A stretch of 64,000 nucleotides of DNA from Crossiella sp. CA-258035 (GTDB lineage Bacteria; Actinomycetota; Actinomycetes; Mycobacteriales; Pseudonocardiaceae): assembly GCF_030064675.1 (NCBI RefSeq), contig NZ_CP116413.1, positions 8,833,501 through 8,897,500 on the forward strand. The letters are read 5' to 3'. Of this stretch, positions 41,861 to 52,678 are shown in pieces. The translations under genes were made by a program, and so were the position numbers. The notes below the pieces were generated by a model, which made no database searches, was not told the origin of the DNA, and saw only the letters and a list, made by a program, of their open reading frames with translations. Each line of letters opens with the position of its first letter. The first letter of the stretch is position 1.

Positions 41861-42268
41861 CGCCCGACCGCGGCACACAAACCAGACCGTCCGGGTCGCC
41901 CGCTGTCCTCCTGGGCCCAGTTTGCCGTGGTCAACGCCGCGGAGACGAGCCCTGCATCAACAATCCCGAAGCTGGGCGGCAATTCCATGACGTGGCGCAC
42001 ACTGGCGAAGATCAGCGAAGTGGGAGCGGGTCGGCACATCGTCCTGATCCTCTCACTCGTCACCTGCGGGATCTTCGCTGATGGGGTGATAACTCTACGA
42101 TAACGCGACTGGTGGCGACTCTCCGCCATCGCCGCCGGAAAAAACGGGTCAAGTTCCCCTGACATGTATCAGTTCGCCGCCCCGAAGGGTAGCGGTGTCC
42201 GAGGGCGGCAGAAAGACCGAAAAACCGGGAATGGTTGCCATCTGAGTCGTTTGCGCTGGCCACATGGT
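41861..42268. other. 408-bp spacer without a supported gene
   Basis: The longest gene-free stretch in the window; visibly less GC-rich than the rest around 42040-42240. It contains an inverted repeat ATCAGCGAAG / CTTCGCTGAT (42011-42020, 42073-42082) and a possible -10 run TACGATAAC (42097-42105). The short open frames across it show no start signal or family. It is the upstream region of the GGDEF-EAL gene. Confidence 0.6.
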
Positions 42269-42278
42269 CTAGACCTTC
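42263..42278. promoter_or_regulatory. DasR-box-like palindrome GGTCTAGACC
   Basis: The 10-bp palindrome GGTCTAGACC (42266-42275) within ATGGTCTAGACCTT resembles the DasR (GlcNAc/GlcN regulator) box core TGGTCTAGACCA, known from Streptomyces. It covers the stop codon of the DUF574 gene. Outer positions do not match the full 16-bp consensus. No second copy was noticed near the GH2 genes. Confidence 0.35.
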
Positions 42279-43078
42279 TGGCCGACCGCGGCGAACCCGG
42301 CGAAAACTGCCGGGTCCCCCGCCGGCAGCGCGGCAGGCTCCGGCCGCCACAGTGGCAGCCGCACCAGGCCCGGCTCCACCAGCGCGCAGTCCCCGAACAG
42401 GCCCGCGACCTGCTCAACCGTGCGCATGGTCAGCGCGCTGCCCGCCCGCCGGTAGAGCTTCTGGTGGAACTCGGCCTGCTCGCCCGCGCCCTCGAGGCAG
42501 GCGTGCGAGAGGACCAGGAAGCTGCCCGGCGCGACCGCGTCCAGGTAGCGGCGGACCAGCCCGGCCGGGTCCGCCTCGTCCGGCACGAAGTGCAGCACCG
42601 CGACCATCAGCACCGCCACCGGCTGGGACAAATCCAGCAGTCCGCGAACCTCGGTGGCGTCCAGCACCCGTTCGGGTTGCCGCAAGTCGGCCTGCACGAT
42701 CTCGGAGAAATCGTTACCCGCGAGCATGATTCGGCTGTGCGCTACGGCAACCGGGTCAATATCGACATAGACCACCCGGCACTCGGGCTCCAGTTCCTGG
42801 GCCACCTCGTGCACATTGCCGACCGTCGGTATTCCGGAGCCGATGTCCAGGAACTGGCGTATCCCGGCTTGTACGCAGAACTTCACCGCGCGGCGCAGGA
42901 ACGCCCGGTTCGCCTGCATGATCATCGGTAGCTCCGGCCAGTCCTCGATGGCCACCCTGGCCAGCTCCCGGTCCACCGCGAAGTTGTGCGAGCCGCCCAG
43001 GTAGTAGTCGTAGACCCGGGCCGCACTCGGTTTGCTGAGGTCGATCTCCGGCGGCACCCAGCCGTGCTCCTGGCGCAC
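42269..43078 (-). CDS. DUF574-family SAM-dependent methyltransferase
   Basis: 269 aa from GTG 43078. N-terminus SKPSAARVYDYYLGGSHNFAVDRELA, then FLDIGSGIPTVGNVHEVAQ (SAM-binding loop), VVYVDIDPVAVAHSR and VAVLHFVPDEADPAGLVRRYLDA, all as in the S-adenosyl methyltransferase family PF04672. Strongly similar along its length to the upstream gene, from which it is separated by 3 bp. Substrate unknown; the family is expanded in actinomycetes. Confidence 0.9.
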   Translation of the reverse strand: MRQEHGWVPPEIDLSKPSAARVYDYYLGGSHNFAVDRELARVAIEDWPELPMIMQANRAFLRRAVKFCVQAGIRQFLDIGSGIPTVGNVHEVAQELEPECRVVYVDIDPVAVAHSRIMLAGNDFSEIVQADLRQPERVLDATEVRGLLDLSQPVAVLMVAVLHFVPDEADPAGLVRRYLDAVAPGSFLVLSHACLEGAGEQAEFHQKLYRRAGSALTMRTVEQVAGLFGDCALVEPGLVRLPLWRPEPAALPAGDPAVFAGFAAVGQKV

Positions 43079-43081
43079 GGC

Positions 43082-43888
43082 TCAGGCCTTGTAGCCGACG
43101 CCGGTGAAGCCGCTGAGCTGCTCGGGCGGGCCGAAGAACTCGTCCTCCGGCTCGGGCCGCCACTGGGTCATCTGCACCAAGCCCGGCGGCAGCAGCTCGC
43201 AGTCGCCGAAGTAGGTGAGCACCCGCTCGTGCGAGCGCATCCAGATCTGGGTGCCGGTGCGCTGGTAGAGGTCCTCGTGCTCGGCGGCCTGCCGCGGCGC
43301 GCCCTCGCTGCTGCCGTGCGAGAGCACCAGGTAGCTGCCCGGGGGCACCGCGTCCAGGTAACGGCGGACCAGCCCGGCCGGGTCGTCGGCGTCGGGCACG
43401 AAGTGCAGCACCGCGACGAAGAGCACCGCGGTCGGCTGGCTCAGGTCGAGCAGGCCGGTCAGCTCGGGACTCTCCAGCACGTCCCCGGGTTTGCGCAGGT
43501 CGGCCTGGATCACCGCGGTGCGCTCGTTGCCGGCCAGCATGGCCCTGCTGTGCGCCACCGCGATCGGGTCCACGTCCACGTAGACGATCCGGCACTCCGG
43601 GTCCGCGGCCTGGGCGATCTCGTGCACGTTGCCCACGGTGGGGATGCCGGAGCCGATGTCCAGGAACTGGCGGATGCCTTGGTCGACGCAGAATCGGACG
43701 GCGCGGCGCAGGAAGGCCCGGTTCGCGCGCAGTGCGGCCGGCAGCAGTGGCCACTGCTCGATCGCCTGCCGCGCCTGGGCCCGGTCCACCGCGAAGTTGT
43801 GTGAGCCGCCGAGGTAGAAGTCGTAGACCCGGGCCGTGCTCGGCACGGTCAGGTCCAGCTCGCCCGGCGCCCAGTTCGGGCGTTCCAC
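43082..43888 (-). CDS. DUF574-family SAM-dependent methyltransferase, tandem copy
   Basis: 268 aa from GTG 43888 (ERPNWAPGELDL then VPSTARVYDFYLGGSHNFAVDRAQA), lining up with the start of its neighbour; no strong ribosome-binding site. It has FLDIGSGIPTVGNVHEIAQ and VYVDVDPIAVAHSRAML. An older tandem duplication, since the copies differ throughout. Divergent from the pentapeptide-repeat gene at 43968, with a 79-bp spacer. Substrate unknown. Confidence 0.9.
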   Translation of the reverse strand: MERPNWAPGELDLTVPSTARVYDFYLGGSHNFAVDRAQARQAIEQWPLLPAALRANRAFLRRAVRFCVDQGIRQFLDIGSGIPTVGNVHEIAQAADPECRIVYVDVDPIAVAHSRAMLAGNERTAVIQADLRKPGDVLESPELTGLLDLSQPTAVLFVAVLHFVPDADDPAGLVRRYLDAVPPGSYLVLSHGSSEGAPRQAAEHEDLYQRTGTQIWMRSHERVLTYFGDCELLPPGLVQMTQWRPEPEDEFFGPPEQLSGFTGVGYKA

Positions 43889-43967
43889 AGCCCGCGAGCA
43901 TACGACCAGACGAAACGGACAGCGGTTCACCGTTGAACGACCACTCGAATGGCGGCACGATCTTGGC

Positions 43968-44843
43968 GTGGACAACGGATGGTGGCTGCTGGGACCGGGG
44001 ATCGGCGGGGTCGTGGTGGCCGCGGGGGTGCTCGGCCTCGGCATGGTCCGGCGCAGGCAGGGCATGGTGCTCACCGGCACGGTGCTGCTCGCGATCGGCA
44101 CGTTGCTGCTGGTCGGCGGCGGTCTGCTGCTGGCTGATCCGAAGGCGGGGCTGACCGAGGCGATCAAGACCGGCGGGCTGGGCGCGGGCTCGGTGGTGGC
44201 GCTGTACGCGCTCTGGCTCAACGACCGGCGGCGCCAGGTGGAGGAGAAGCGGCAGCGGCTGGACACCGAGCGGGCCGAGCACGACCGGGAGCGGGTCAGC
44301 GACGAACGCTTCGCCAAGGCGGTGGAGCTGCTCGGGCACGAGGCGGACCAGGTGCGGGTGGGCGCGCTGCACGCGCTGGCCGGTATCGCCAGGAGCCGTC
44401 CCGAGTACACCCAGACCGTGCTGGACGTGCTGTGCGCCTACCTGCGCCGCCCGTTCGACATCGACACCAACGACCGGTACACCACCGAGGGCGAGGTGCG
44501 GCGCAGCGCCCAGCAGCTGATCAGGGACCTGCTGCCCAAGCCGGGCACGGACGCGCCGCACTACAACCTGGACCTGATGGGCGCCACCCTGAGCCGCCTC
44601 GACCTCAGCCGCCGGATGGTCGGCGGCCTGCGGATCCAGGACGCCACCCTGCACCGGGTCACCCACCTGGACGGGGCCGAGTTCCACGGCAACGTCTACT
44701 TCACCAGGGCCAGGTTCCGGGGACCGCTGAACTGGACCGGCGCCACCTTCCACCGCCGCTGCGGCCTCGGCAGCGTGGCCTGGGACGTGCGCCCGGACCC
44801 GGCCCGCGCGACTTTCCACAGCCCGGAGCAGCCTTGTTCGTAG
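43968..44843 (+). CDS. Membrane pentapeptide-repeat protein
   Basis: 291 aa from GTG 43968 (no clear ribosome-binding site). Two N-terminal TM helices (about 5-25 and 34-52), a weaker third near 60-78, a charged coiled section (RRRQVEEKRQRLDTERAEHDRER), a helical VRVGALHALAGIARSRPEYTQTV section, and C-terminal pentapeptide-like turns from about 215 (ATLSRLDLS, GGLRIQDATLHRV, GAEFHGNVYF, RARFRG, GATFHRR). This layout recurs in actinobacterial pentapeptide proteins of unknown role. Confidence 0.8.
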   Translation: MDNGWWLLGPGIGGVVVAAGVLGLGMVRRRQGMVLTGTVLLAIGTLLLVGGGLLLADPKAGLTEAIKTGGLGAGSVVALYALWLNDRRRQVEEKRQRLDTERAEHDRERVSDERFAKAVELLGHEADQVRVGALHALAGIARSRPEYTQTVLDVLCAYLRRPFDIDTNDRYTTEGEVRRSAQQLIRDLLPKPGTDAPHYNLDLMGATLSRLDLSRRMVGGLRIQDATLHRVTHLDGAEFHGNVYFTRARFRGPLNWTGATFHRRCGLGSVAWDVRPDPARATFHSPEQPCS

Positions 44844-44921
44844 CCAGGGTGCGTTTTCACTACAGTCGGGTCACAACAGTGCGTGTCGGGTGGACCACAT
44901 AGGGAAAGAAGGAACGCGGCC

Positions 44922-45116
44922 ATGCTCGAAGTGTTCGGGATCGTAGCCATGATCCAGGGCTTCGGCGGGCTCATCGCCAGGCAGGTCGGTGGCGAGGGCT
45001 GGCTGTTGATGCACATGGTCCCCGAGCACCTGCAACTGCTCACCGGCCTCACCCTCGGCCTGATCGGCCTGGTCCTGCTGCTCACCGCGACCAGCCGCAG
45101 GCGGGCCACCGGCTGA
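44922..45116 (+). CDS. Small hydrophobic membrane protein
   Basis: 64 aa from ATG 44922 with AAGGAA about 9 nt upstream. One or two hydrophobic segments (EVFGIVAMIQGFGGLIARQVGG and LLTGLTLGLIGLVLLLTA) and a basic end (RRRATG). Resembles small conserved actinobacterial membrane proteins, but I assign no function. Convergent with purL; a GC hairpin lies between. Confidence 0.65.
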   Translation: MLEVFGIVAMIQGFGGLIARQVGGEGWLLMHMVPEHLQLLTGLTLGLIGLVLLLTATSRRRATG

Positions 45117-45123
45117 CACGCCT

Positions 45124-45154
45124 CGGGGGCGGCGCCCGTCGGACACCGCCCCCG
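45124..45154. terminator. Bidirectional hairpin after purL and the small membrane gene
   Basis: CGGGGGCGG (45124-45132) pairs with CCGCCCCCG (45146-45154) over a 13-nt loop, between the stops at 45116 and 45170. Confidence 0.65.
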
Positions 45155-45169
45155 TGCACAGCGAGGAAC

Positions 45170-47457
<2,288 letters not shown>

Positions 47458-47461
<4 letters not shown>

Positions 47462-48135
47462 GCCGCCACCAGCGAGTCGAGAACGGACAGGAACAGGCCG
47501 AGGCCGTCGTCGGTCGGGCCGGTGAGGGCCTCGATCGCGTGCTCGGGGTGCGGCATCAGGCCGACGACGCGGCCGTTGGCACTGCTGATGCCCGCGATGT
47601 CGGCCAGCGCGCCGTTGGGGTTGTCGCCGACGTAGCGGAACACCACCCGGCCCTCCGCCTCCAGTTCGTCCACAATGGACTGATCTGCGACGTAGCGGCC
47701 CTCGCCGGACTTCAGCGGCACCAGGATCTCCGCGCCCTTGTCGTACCGGGTGGTCCACGCGGTGGTGTTGTTCTCCACCCGCAGCCACTGGTCCCGGCAG
47801 ACGAAGTGCAGTCCGGCGTTGCGGACCAGCGCGCCGGGCAGCAGCCCGGCCTCGCAGAGGATCTGGAAACCGTTGCAGATGCCCAGCACCGGCATGCCCT
47901 TGGCCGCCGCGCTGACCACCTCGCCCATCACCGGGGCGAACCGGGCGATCGCACCCGCGCGCAGGTAGTCACCGTAGGAGAAGCCGCCGGGCACCACCAC
48001 CGCGTCCACGCCGCGCAGGTCCGCGTCGGCGTGCCACAGCGGGACGGCCTCTGCCTCGGCGAACCGGACGGCGCGCTGGGCGTCGACGTCGTCGAGGGTG
48101 CCGGGGAAGGTGATGACCCCGATCTTGGGGCTCAT
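47458..48135 (-). CDS. purQ: Phosphoribosylformylglycinamidine synthase glutaminase PurQ
   Basis: 225 aa, a class I glutamine amidotransferase. Nucleophile C87 ([11 protein letters not shown]), with H196 and E198 in GLMPHPEHA. Starts [20 protein letters not shown]. Overlaps both neighbours by 4 bp (purS ATGA, purL GTGA), so all three subunits are produced in step. It delivers ammonia to PurL. Confidence 0.97.
47668..47680. repeat. 13-bp palindrome GTCCACAATGGAC (copy 4)
   Basis: Perfect copy within purQ, read on the coding strand TCC-ATT-GTG-GAC; ATT is an uncommon Ile codon in this DNA. See findings. Confidence 0.6.
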
Positions 48136-48371
48136 GACTCGATCCGGCGGACGGTCCAGTCCTCGATCACCGGATTGGCGAGGAAGGTCTCGGCGATCTT
48201 CGCGAGAGCTTCGTCGTCGACGTTGTCGTCGACCTCCAGCTCGAAATGCTTGCCTTGGCGGACGGAGGCGATGCCGTCGAATCCGAGACGGGGCAGCGCA
48301 TTCGCCACCGCCTGTCCTTGCGGATCGAGGATCTCCTGCTTGGGCATGACGTCGACGACGACTCGGGCCAC
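48132..48371 (-). CDS. purS: Phosphoribosylformylglycinamidine synthase subunit PurS
   Basis: 79 aa from GTG 48371, AGGAG 7 nt upstream. [30 protein letters not shown] and [16 protein letters not shown] are the PurS pattern: a small ferredoxin-like fold that bridges PurQ and PurL. First gene of purSQL. A -10 box TAGGCT lies at 48412-48417. Confidence 0.96.
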   Translation of the reverse strand: MARVVVDVMPKQEILDPQGQAVANALPRLGFDGIASVRQGKHFELEVDDNVDDEALAKIAETFLANPVIEDWTVRRIES

Positions 48372-48411
48372 GCGAATGCTCCTGGATTTTGCCGGGAAGC
48401 GGGACGAGAGG

Positions 48412-48417
48412 AGCCTA
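48412..48417 (-). promoter_or_regulatory. -10 box of purSQL
   Basis: TAGGCT on the minus strand predicts a leader of about 34 nt with AGGAG before the purS GTG. No clear -35. Confidence 0.45.
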
Positions 48418-48525
48418 CCTGACCTGCTTGTTCACTCCGCGCGCTCGATGCGTTACCGCTCTCACCCCGTTCGCTCTGCGAGAGATCGCTCGCGGTCGCG
48501 GGACTGGTCCAGGAAGGTGAGGGTC

Positions 48526-49521
48526 ATGCGGATTCTGGTGCTGGGCGGGACGATCTTCGTGTCGAAGGCCGTCGCCGAAGAAGCGTTGCGACGTGGGCAT
48601 GAGGTGGTGTGCGCGGTCCGAGGGGTGTCTGGTCAAGTGCCCGCCGGGGCGGCCACCGCGGTGGTGGACCGGGAGCGGCCGGACGGGCTCGCGGCGCTGG
48701 CCGGGGAGCGCTTCGACGCGGTGGTGGACGTGGCGAGGATCTCCTTCCCGTGGGTCCGCGACGCGCTGGCCACGCTGGCGAAGAACACCGCGCACTGGAC
48801 CTTCGTCTCCACGATCAGCGTGTACGCCGACAACGCCACCCCCGGCCAGGGCGTGGACGGGCCACTGGTCGAGCCGCTGGAAGACGACGCGGCCGGGCGG
48901 CCCACCGCCGAGGTGGCCGAGCGCTACGGGCAGATCAAGGTGGCCTCGGAGAACGCGGTGCGCGAGGTCTTCGGCGAGGCCGCGTTCATCCCGCGCCCTG
49001 GGCTGATCACCGGACCGGGTGACCTCTCCGACCGCTTCGGCTACTGGCCGGCCCGGTTCGCCCGCGGCGGCCGGGTGGTGCTGCCGGATGCCCCTGACCG
49101 GCTCTTCCAGCACATCGACGTGCGGGACTTCGCGGCCTGGATCGTGCTGGCCGCCGAGCAGCGGCTCGGTGGCACCTTCGACGCGATCAGCACGCCCGCG
49201 CCGCTGCCGGAGTTCCTCGGCGAGATCCGGCAGGCGGTCGGTGGCGAGGTGGCGCCGGTGCTGGTGCCCGAGGCGAAGCTGGCCGAGCTGAAGGTCAACC
49301 CGTGGGGCGGGCCGCGGTCGCTGCCGCTGTGGCTGCCGCCGGACTACGACGGGATGGCCTCACACCAGGCGCGGCCCGCGCTGGACGCTGGCCTGACCAT
49401 CCGGCCGGTCGCGGAGACCGCGGTGGACACGCTGGCCTGGGAGCGCGAGCTGGGGCTGGACCGGGAGCGCAAGGCCGGGCTGTCCCCGGCTGAGGAGGCC
49501 GAGGTGCTGGCCGCGCTCTGA
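48526..49521 (+). CDS. NAD-dependent epimerase/dehydratase family protein
   Basis: 331 aa from ATG 48526 (AGGAAGG, with GTGAGGG closer). The Rossmann start MRILVLGGTIFVSKAVAEEAL has the atypical GGTxFxxxxV form seen in the NAD(P)-binding, SDR-like reductases of actinobacteria. STISVYAD and the active-site Tyr/Lys pair in ERYGQIKVASENAV fit the extended SDR class. Substrate unknown; the catalytic YxxxK is present. Divergent from purS with a 154-bp spacer. Confidence 0.85.
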   Translation: MRILVLGGTIFVSKAVAEEALRRGHEVVCAVRGVSGQVPAGAATAVVDRERPDGLAALAGERFDAVVDVARISFPWVRDALATLAKNTAHWTFVSTISVYADNATPGQGVDGPLVEPLEDDAAGRPTAEVAERYGQIKVASENAVREVFGEAAFIPRPGLITGPGDLSDRFGYWPARFARGGRVVLPDAPDRLFQHIDVRDFAAWIVLAAEQRLGGTFDAISTPAPLPEFLGEIRQAVGGEVAPVLVPEAKLAELKVNPWGGPRSLPLWLPPDYDGMASHQARPALDAGLTIRPVAETAVDTLAWERELGLDRERKAGLSPAEEAEVLAAL

Positions 49522-49524
49522 ACG

Positions 49525-49564
49525 GGCGCCCGCCCGGCCGTGGGGGGTCGGCCGGGCGGGCGCC
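49525..49564. terminator. Strong bidirectional hairpin terminator
   Basis: A perfect 15-bp GC stem (49525-49539 with 49550-49564) and a 10-nt loop, just after the epimerase stop at 49521 and before the convergent protease stop at 49571. Confidence 0.85.
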
Positions 49565-49570
49565 GGGTGC

Positions 49571-50713
49571 TCAGAGCAGGTGGCCGATCTTCTGCGCCAC
49601 CAGGTCGATGCGCACGCCCTGGTTCGGGCAGCCGCCGAAGTGGTGCAGGCCGATCACCTTGTGCGTCTGGCCGGAGAGCACCGGCGAGCCGGAGGAGCCG
49701 CCCTCGGTGTCGCACATGTAGGAGATGTCGCTCTGCGAGCTGCTGCCGTTCACCCGCACCGCGCGGACCTGGCAGTTGCCGCTCGGGCTCTGGTCGTCCT
49801 TGAGCGAGAGCTTCTTGAGCTTGCCCGCCGGGTGGCCGATCACGTACATCCGCTCACCGACCGCGGGCACCCTGGCGTCCAGCTCCAGGTAGCCGAAGCT
49901 GGAGATCGCGTCGAAGTTGTTGACCTCGAACAGGGTGTAGTCCAGGCCGGCGTCGGTGCTGAGCACCTTGCTGGCCAGCACCTTGGTCGGCGTGCTGGTG
50001 GTGCCGTTGCAGGTGGGGCACTGGTAGTTGAACCACACCTCGATGCCCGCGGTGCTGGTGAAGCAGTGGTTGTTGGTCAGCATCCGGTTCTTGGTGCCGA
50101 CCCGCCACGCGGTGCACAGCGAGGAGCCGTTGCGCAGCAGCTTGGCCACCGGCTTGGTGCGGGCGAACTCGGTCGGGTTGGAGGTCTGGTAGCAGGCCAC
50201 GTCCTGGTAGTTGTTCGAGCCGCAGATGCTCCTGGTCTGCATCTCCTGCGCGGCCTTGAACTCCGCCGGGGTGTAGCCGCGGGTCAGCTTGTCCACGGTG
50301 GCCGTGGAGCCGGGGGAGGCCGGTCCGCCGTCCTGGCCGGTCAGGCTGAGCACCGCGGTGTCGCCGGTGACCGACATGGCCCAGAACCCGGTGGCGTCCG
50401 GGCTGGCGGTCAGGTCGTCCTGGCCGGTGTAGGTGTAGCTCTCCTTGCCGCTGGGGTCGGAAATGCGCAACACGTCGCCCGGCCGCAGTTTCAGTCCGGT
50501 GACATGTGCCTTCAGGTAGCCGGATTCCGCGCGCCGCAGGGTCAGCGCGCCCTCGCCACCGGCAATTGTGTGCGCCACGTTTTCCTCGGCGCCGACCTTC
50601 TCGTCCTGGGGCACACTCGCCGCGGCCGACGGAGCGGGCGCGGAAAAACCGAACGAACCCGCCGCCGGGATGGCCATCGCGGCGACGACCATCAATTTCG
50701 TAATTCTGTTCAT
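49571..50713 (-). CDS. Secreted serine protease, S1-like with N-terminal extra domain
   Basis: 380 aa from ATG 50713. Signal peptide to about residue 33, a beta-rich domain (50-130) resembling pre-peptidase C-terminal type domains, then the protease: H216 (MLTNNHCFTS), D258 (GLDYTLFEV), S341 (GGSSGSPVLS). The GSSGSP form, rather than GDSGGP, resembles lysyl-endopeptidase-like enzymes. Eight Cys in the protease part. Unlike the two proteases at 31-32 kb it is a separate branch. Confidence 0.83.
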   Translation of the reverse strand: MNRITKLMVVAAMAIPAAGSFGFSAPAPSAAASVPQDEKVGAEENVAHTIAGGEGALTLRRAESGYLKAHVTGLKLRPGDVLRISDPSGKESYTYTGQDDLTASPDATGFWAMSVTGDTAVLSLTGQDGGPASPGSTATVDKLTRGYTPAEFKAAQEMQTRSICGSNNYQDVACYQTSNPTEFARTKPVAKLLRNGSSLCTAWRVGTKNRMLTNNHCFTSTAGIEVWFNYQCPTCNGTTSTPTKVLASKVLSTDAGLDYTLFEVNNFDAISSFGYLELDARVPAVGERMYVIGHPAGKLKKLSLKDDQSPSGNCQVRAVRVNGSSSQSDISYMCDTEGGSSGSPVLSGQTHKVIGLHHFGGCPNQGVRIDLVAQKIGHLL

Positions 50714-50739
50714 ACACACCTCACCGCAGGGTTGGGAGG

Positions 50740-50757
50740 GGACGATCCCGATCGTCC
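50740..50757. promoter_or_regulatory. Hairpin in the leader of the protease gene
   Basis: GGACGAT (50740-50746) and ATCGTCC (50751-50757) with a 4-nt loop, between the stop of the deacetylase-like gene (50798) and the protease ATG. A possible -10 GATAAT sits at 50797-50802. Terminator or leader element. Confidence 0.4.
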
Positions 50758-50797
50758 GGTGCGGTGATTGGTGCCGTCACTCGTTCAACCGCCGTAA

Positions 50798-51553
50798 TTA
50801 TCCGGCGTTCAGCCCACGGCGTTCGGCGGTACGGCCCAGACCGAGGTCTGCGTATGTCCCACCCAGCGCGCCCAGCCGCAGCAGGCCGGAGATCGCGCCG
50901 AGCACCGCGCGGGCCGGTTGCGGCCGGGACAGCTCGGCCGCGTCCACCGCGATCCGCACCAGGCCACCACGTCGCCCGCCGCGCAGCGCGGCCCGCGCCC
51001 ACAGCTCACCCCGGCCCACCTGGTGCACCCGGCCCCGGTGGCCGGCCCCGGTGCGCAGGTCGTGCACGCCGGTGGCGTCCGCGCAGACCTCGAACCCCCT
51101 GCGCCGCAAGGCCACCATCGTGCCTGCCGAGGCCAGCCAGCTGGGCGGCGCGAAGCACTTGGTGCGCAGCTCGAGGCGGTCCAGCACCGCGGTGGCGGCC
51201 AGCAGCCGCAGCCCGGCCTCGTGTGCGGGCAGCTCGGCGAACTCGGCCCGCCGCCAGATCCGGCCACCGGCCCAACTGGCCGCCGGGGCCAGCCTGGGCA
51301 GCGGCAGCCGGTGCCCGCTGGGCTGGGCCACGTGGTCGAACCCGTGCAGCACCAGCGCGTCCCCGGCCCGCTCCCGCGCCCTGATCCAGTCCAGCACCGG
51401 CGAGTTCCTGGTCGGGCGCTCGCTGTTCGGTTTGGGCGTGAGCAGCAGGGACAGCGGCACGCCGCGCCGGTCCAGCGCGGCGGCGAAGGCGGCGCAGTCG
51501 GCCAGGTTCGCCCGGCCGATGCCCGAGAGGGAGACGAGCAGTCTGGGGCGCAT
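50798..51553 (-). CDS. DUF2334-like polysaccharide deacetylase-fold protein
   Basis: 251 aa from ATG 51553. RPRLLVSLSGIGRANLADCAAFAAAL at the start, LLLTPKPNSERPTRNSPVLDWIRARE and LVLHGFDHVAQ (the His/Asp motif of NodB/DUF2334 proteins), then CFAPPSWLASAGTMVALRRRGFEVCAD. It lacks a signal peptide. A role as deacetylase is possible; the active-site Asp near the N-terminus is not obvious, so catalysis is uncertain. Confidence 0.68.
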   Translation of the reverse strand: MRPRLLVSLSGIGRANLADCAAFAAALDRRGVPLSLLLTPKPNSERPTRNSPVLDWIRARERAGDALVLHGFDHVAQPSGHRLPLPRLAPAASWAGGRIWRRAEFAELPAHEAGLRLLAATAVLDRLELRTKCFAPPSWLASAGTMVALRRRGFEVCADATGVHDLRTGAGHRGRVHQVGRGELWARAALRGGRRGGLVRIAVDAAELSRPQPARAVLGAISGLLRLGALGGTYADLGLGRTAERRGLNAG

Positions 51554-51584
51554 GACCCTATTGCGACAGAGCTGCGTGACCACG

Positions 51585-51610
51585 GCCTGCCGCTGAGGTT
51601 GCGGGCAGGC
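51585..51610 (-). terminator. Hairpin after purC
   Basis: GCCTGCCGC (51585-51593) pairs with GCGGGCAGGC (51601-51610) with one bulge, starting 10 nt after the purC stop. Confidence 0.5.
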
Positions 51611-51620
51611 GCAGCCTTGT

Positions 51621-52514
51621 TTAAGCCTCCGGGGACGGCCAGTCCGCCAGCGCCCGGCCGGAGATCCGCTCGTAGGCCTCCACGTAGCGGGCCCTGGTCG
51701 CGGCGACCACGTCCTCGGGCAGCGGGGGTGGCGGGGTCTCCGAGGCCCGGTCCCAGCCCGAGGCGGGCGAGGTCAGCCAGTCGCGCACGTACTGCTTGTC
51801 GAAGGAGGGCTGCACCTTGCCGGGCGCGTAGCCCTCGGCTGGCCAGAACCGGGAGGAGTCCGGGGTCAGCACCTCATCGGCCAGCACCAGCCCGCCCTGC
51901 GCGTCCACGCCGAACTCGAACTTGGTGTCGGCCAGGATCAGGCCCCGGCTCTCCGCGTGCCCGGCCGCGCTGCGGTAGACCGCCAGGGTCAGCTCGCGCA
52001 GCCGCTCGGCCCGCTCCAGGCCCACGGTCTCGGCCACAGCGGCGAAGGAGACGTTCTCGTCGTGCGCGCCGATCTCGGCCTTGGTGGCTGGGGTGAAGAT
52101 CGGCTCCGGCAGCCGGGAGGACTCCACCAGGCCCTCGGGCAGCTCGACCCCGCAGACCGCGCCGGTGCGCCGGTAGTCGGCCAGGCCGGATCCGGTCAGG
52201 TAACCGCGGGCCACGCACTCCACCGGCGCCATCGCCAGCCGCCGGACCAGCAGCGCCCGGCCACGGACCTCGCCGGGGATGTGCGGGTCGTCCCAGGCCA
52301 CCACGTGGTTGGGCACCACGTCGGCGAGCAGCTCGAACCAGAACACGCTCATCGCGGTGAGCACCCGGCCCTTGTCCGGGATGCCGTTGGGCAGCACGAA
52401 GTCGAAGGCGGAGATGCGGTCGGAGGCGACGAACAGCAGGTGCTCGTCGTCGACGGCGTAGAGCTCACGAACCTTGCCCGCGGCGATCAGCGGGTAGTCG
52501 GCGAGGGAGGTCAC
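51621..52514 (-). CDS. purC: Phosphoribosylaminoimidazole-succinocarboxamide synthase
   Basis: 297 aa from GTG 52514 ([22 protein letters not shown], the standard start). Motifs: [57 protein letters not shown], and [11 protein letters not shown] near the end. It joins CAIR and aspartate (step 8). GTG 52523 is an alternative. A TAGGGT box 7 nt before GTG 52514 suggests a leaderless start; a TATAAT at 52589-52594 gives a second possible promoter. Confidence 0.97.
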   Translation of the reverse strand: MTSLADYPLIAAGKVRELYAVDDEHLLFVASDRISAFDFVLPNGIPDKGRVLTAMSVFWFELLADVVPNHVVAWDDPHIPGEVRGRALLVRRLAMAPVECVARGYLTGSGLADYRRTGAVCGVELPEGLVESSRLPEPIFTPATKAEIGAHDENVSFAAVAETVGLERAERLRELTLAVYRSAAGHAESRGLILADTKFEFGVDAQGGLVLADEVLTPDSSRFWPAEGYAPGKVQPSFDKQYVRDWLTSPASGWDRASETPPPPLPEDVVAATRARYVEAYERISGRALADWPSPEA

Positions 52515-52521
52515 GGGCCTC

Positions 52522-52527
52522 ACCCTA
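52522..52527 (-). promoter_or_regulatory. -10 box of a leaderless purC transcript
   Basis: TAGGGT on the minus strand with 7 nt before GTG 52514. purB has the same arrangement (TAGGCT, 8 nt before GTG 54832). Confidence 0.5.
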
Positions 52528-52588
52528 GGCAATGCACCCGGGGTGACCTGCGTCGCACCACCGGTGTCAACAACCAACCAATTGTGCC

Positions 52589-52594
52589 ATTATA
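52589..52594 (-). promoter_or_regulatory. Perfect TATAAT upstream of purC
   Basis: TATAAT on the minus strand, about 75 nt before the purC GTG. A -35-like TTGACA lies between (52565-52570) but is not spaced for either -10 box. A second purC promoter is possible. Confidence 0.4.
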
Positions 52595-52641
52595 CCGGCA
52601 ACAGTTTTCCGCCACTTTCTCGGGAATCGTCCGGCGGATTC

Positions 52642-52671
52642 GGATCGCCCGGCTCGGGGGCCGGGCGATCC
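52642..52671 (-). terminator. Hairpin after the TetR gene
   Basis: GGATCGCCCGGC (52642-52653) and GCCGGGCGATCC (52660-52671), 12 bp perfect with a 6-nt loop, 7 nt after the TetR stop. Confidence 0.75.
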
Positions 52672-52678
52672 TCTTTTC

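Noticed and set aside
41851..42165. 104-codon minus-strand open frame in the 408-bp spacer
   Set aside because: No ribosome-binding site, no family, overlaps the GGDEF-EAL start in another frame.
44410..44819. Upstream extension of the second DUF574 gene
   Set aside because: The frame stays open to 44410 but is antisense to the pentapeptide-repeat gene; the paralogue's N-terminus supports GTG 43888.
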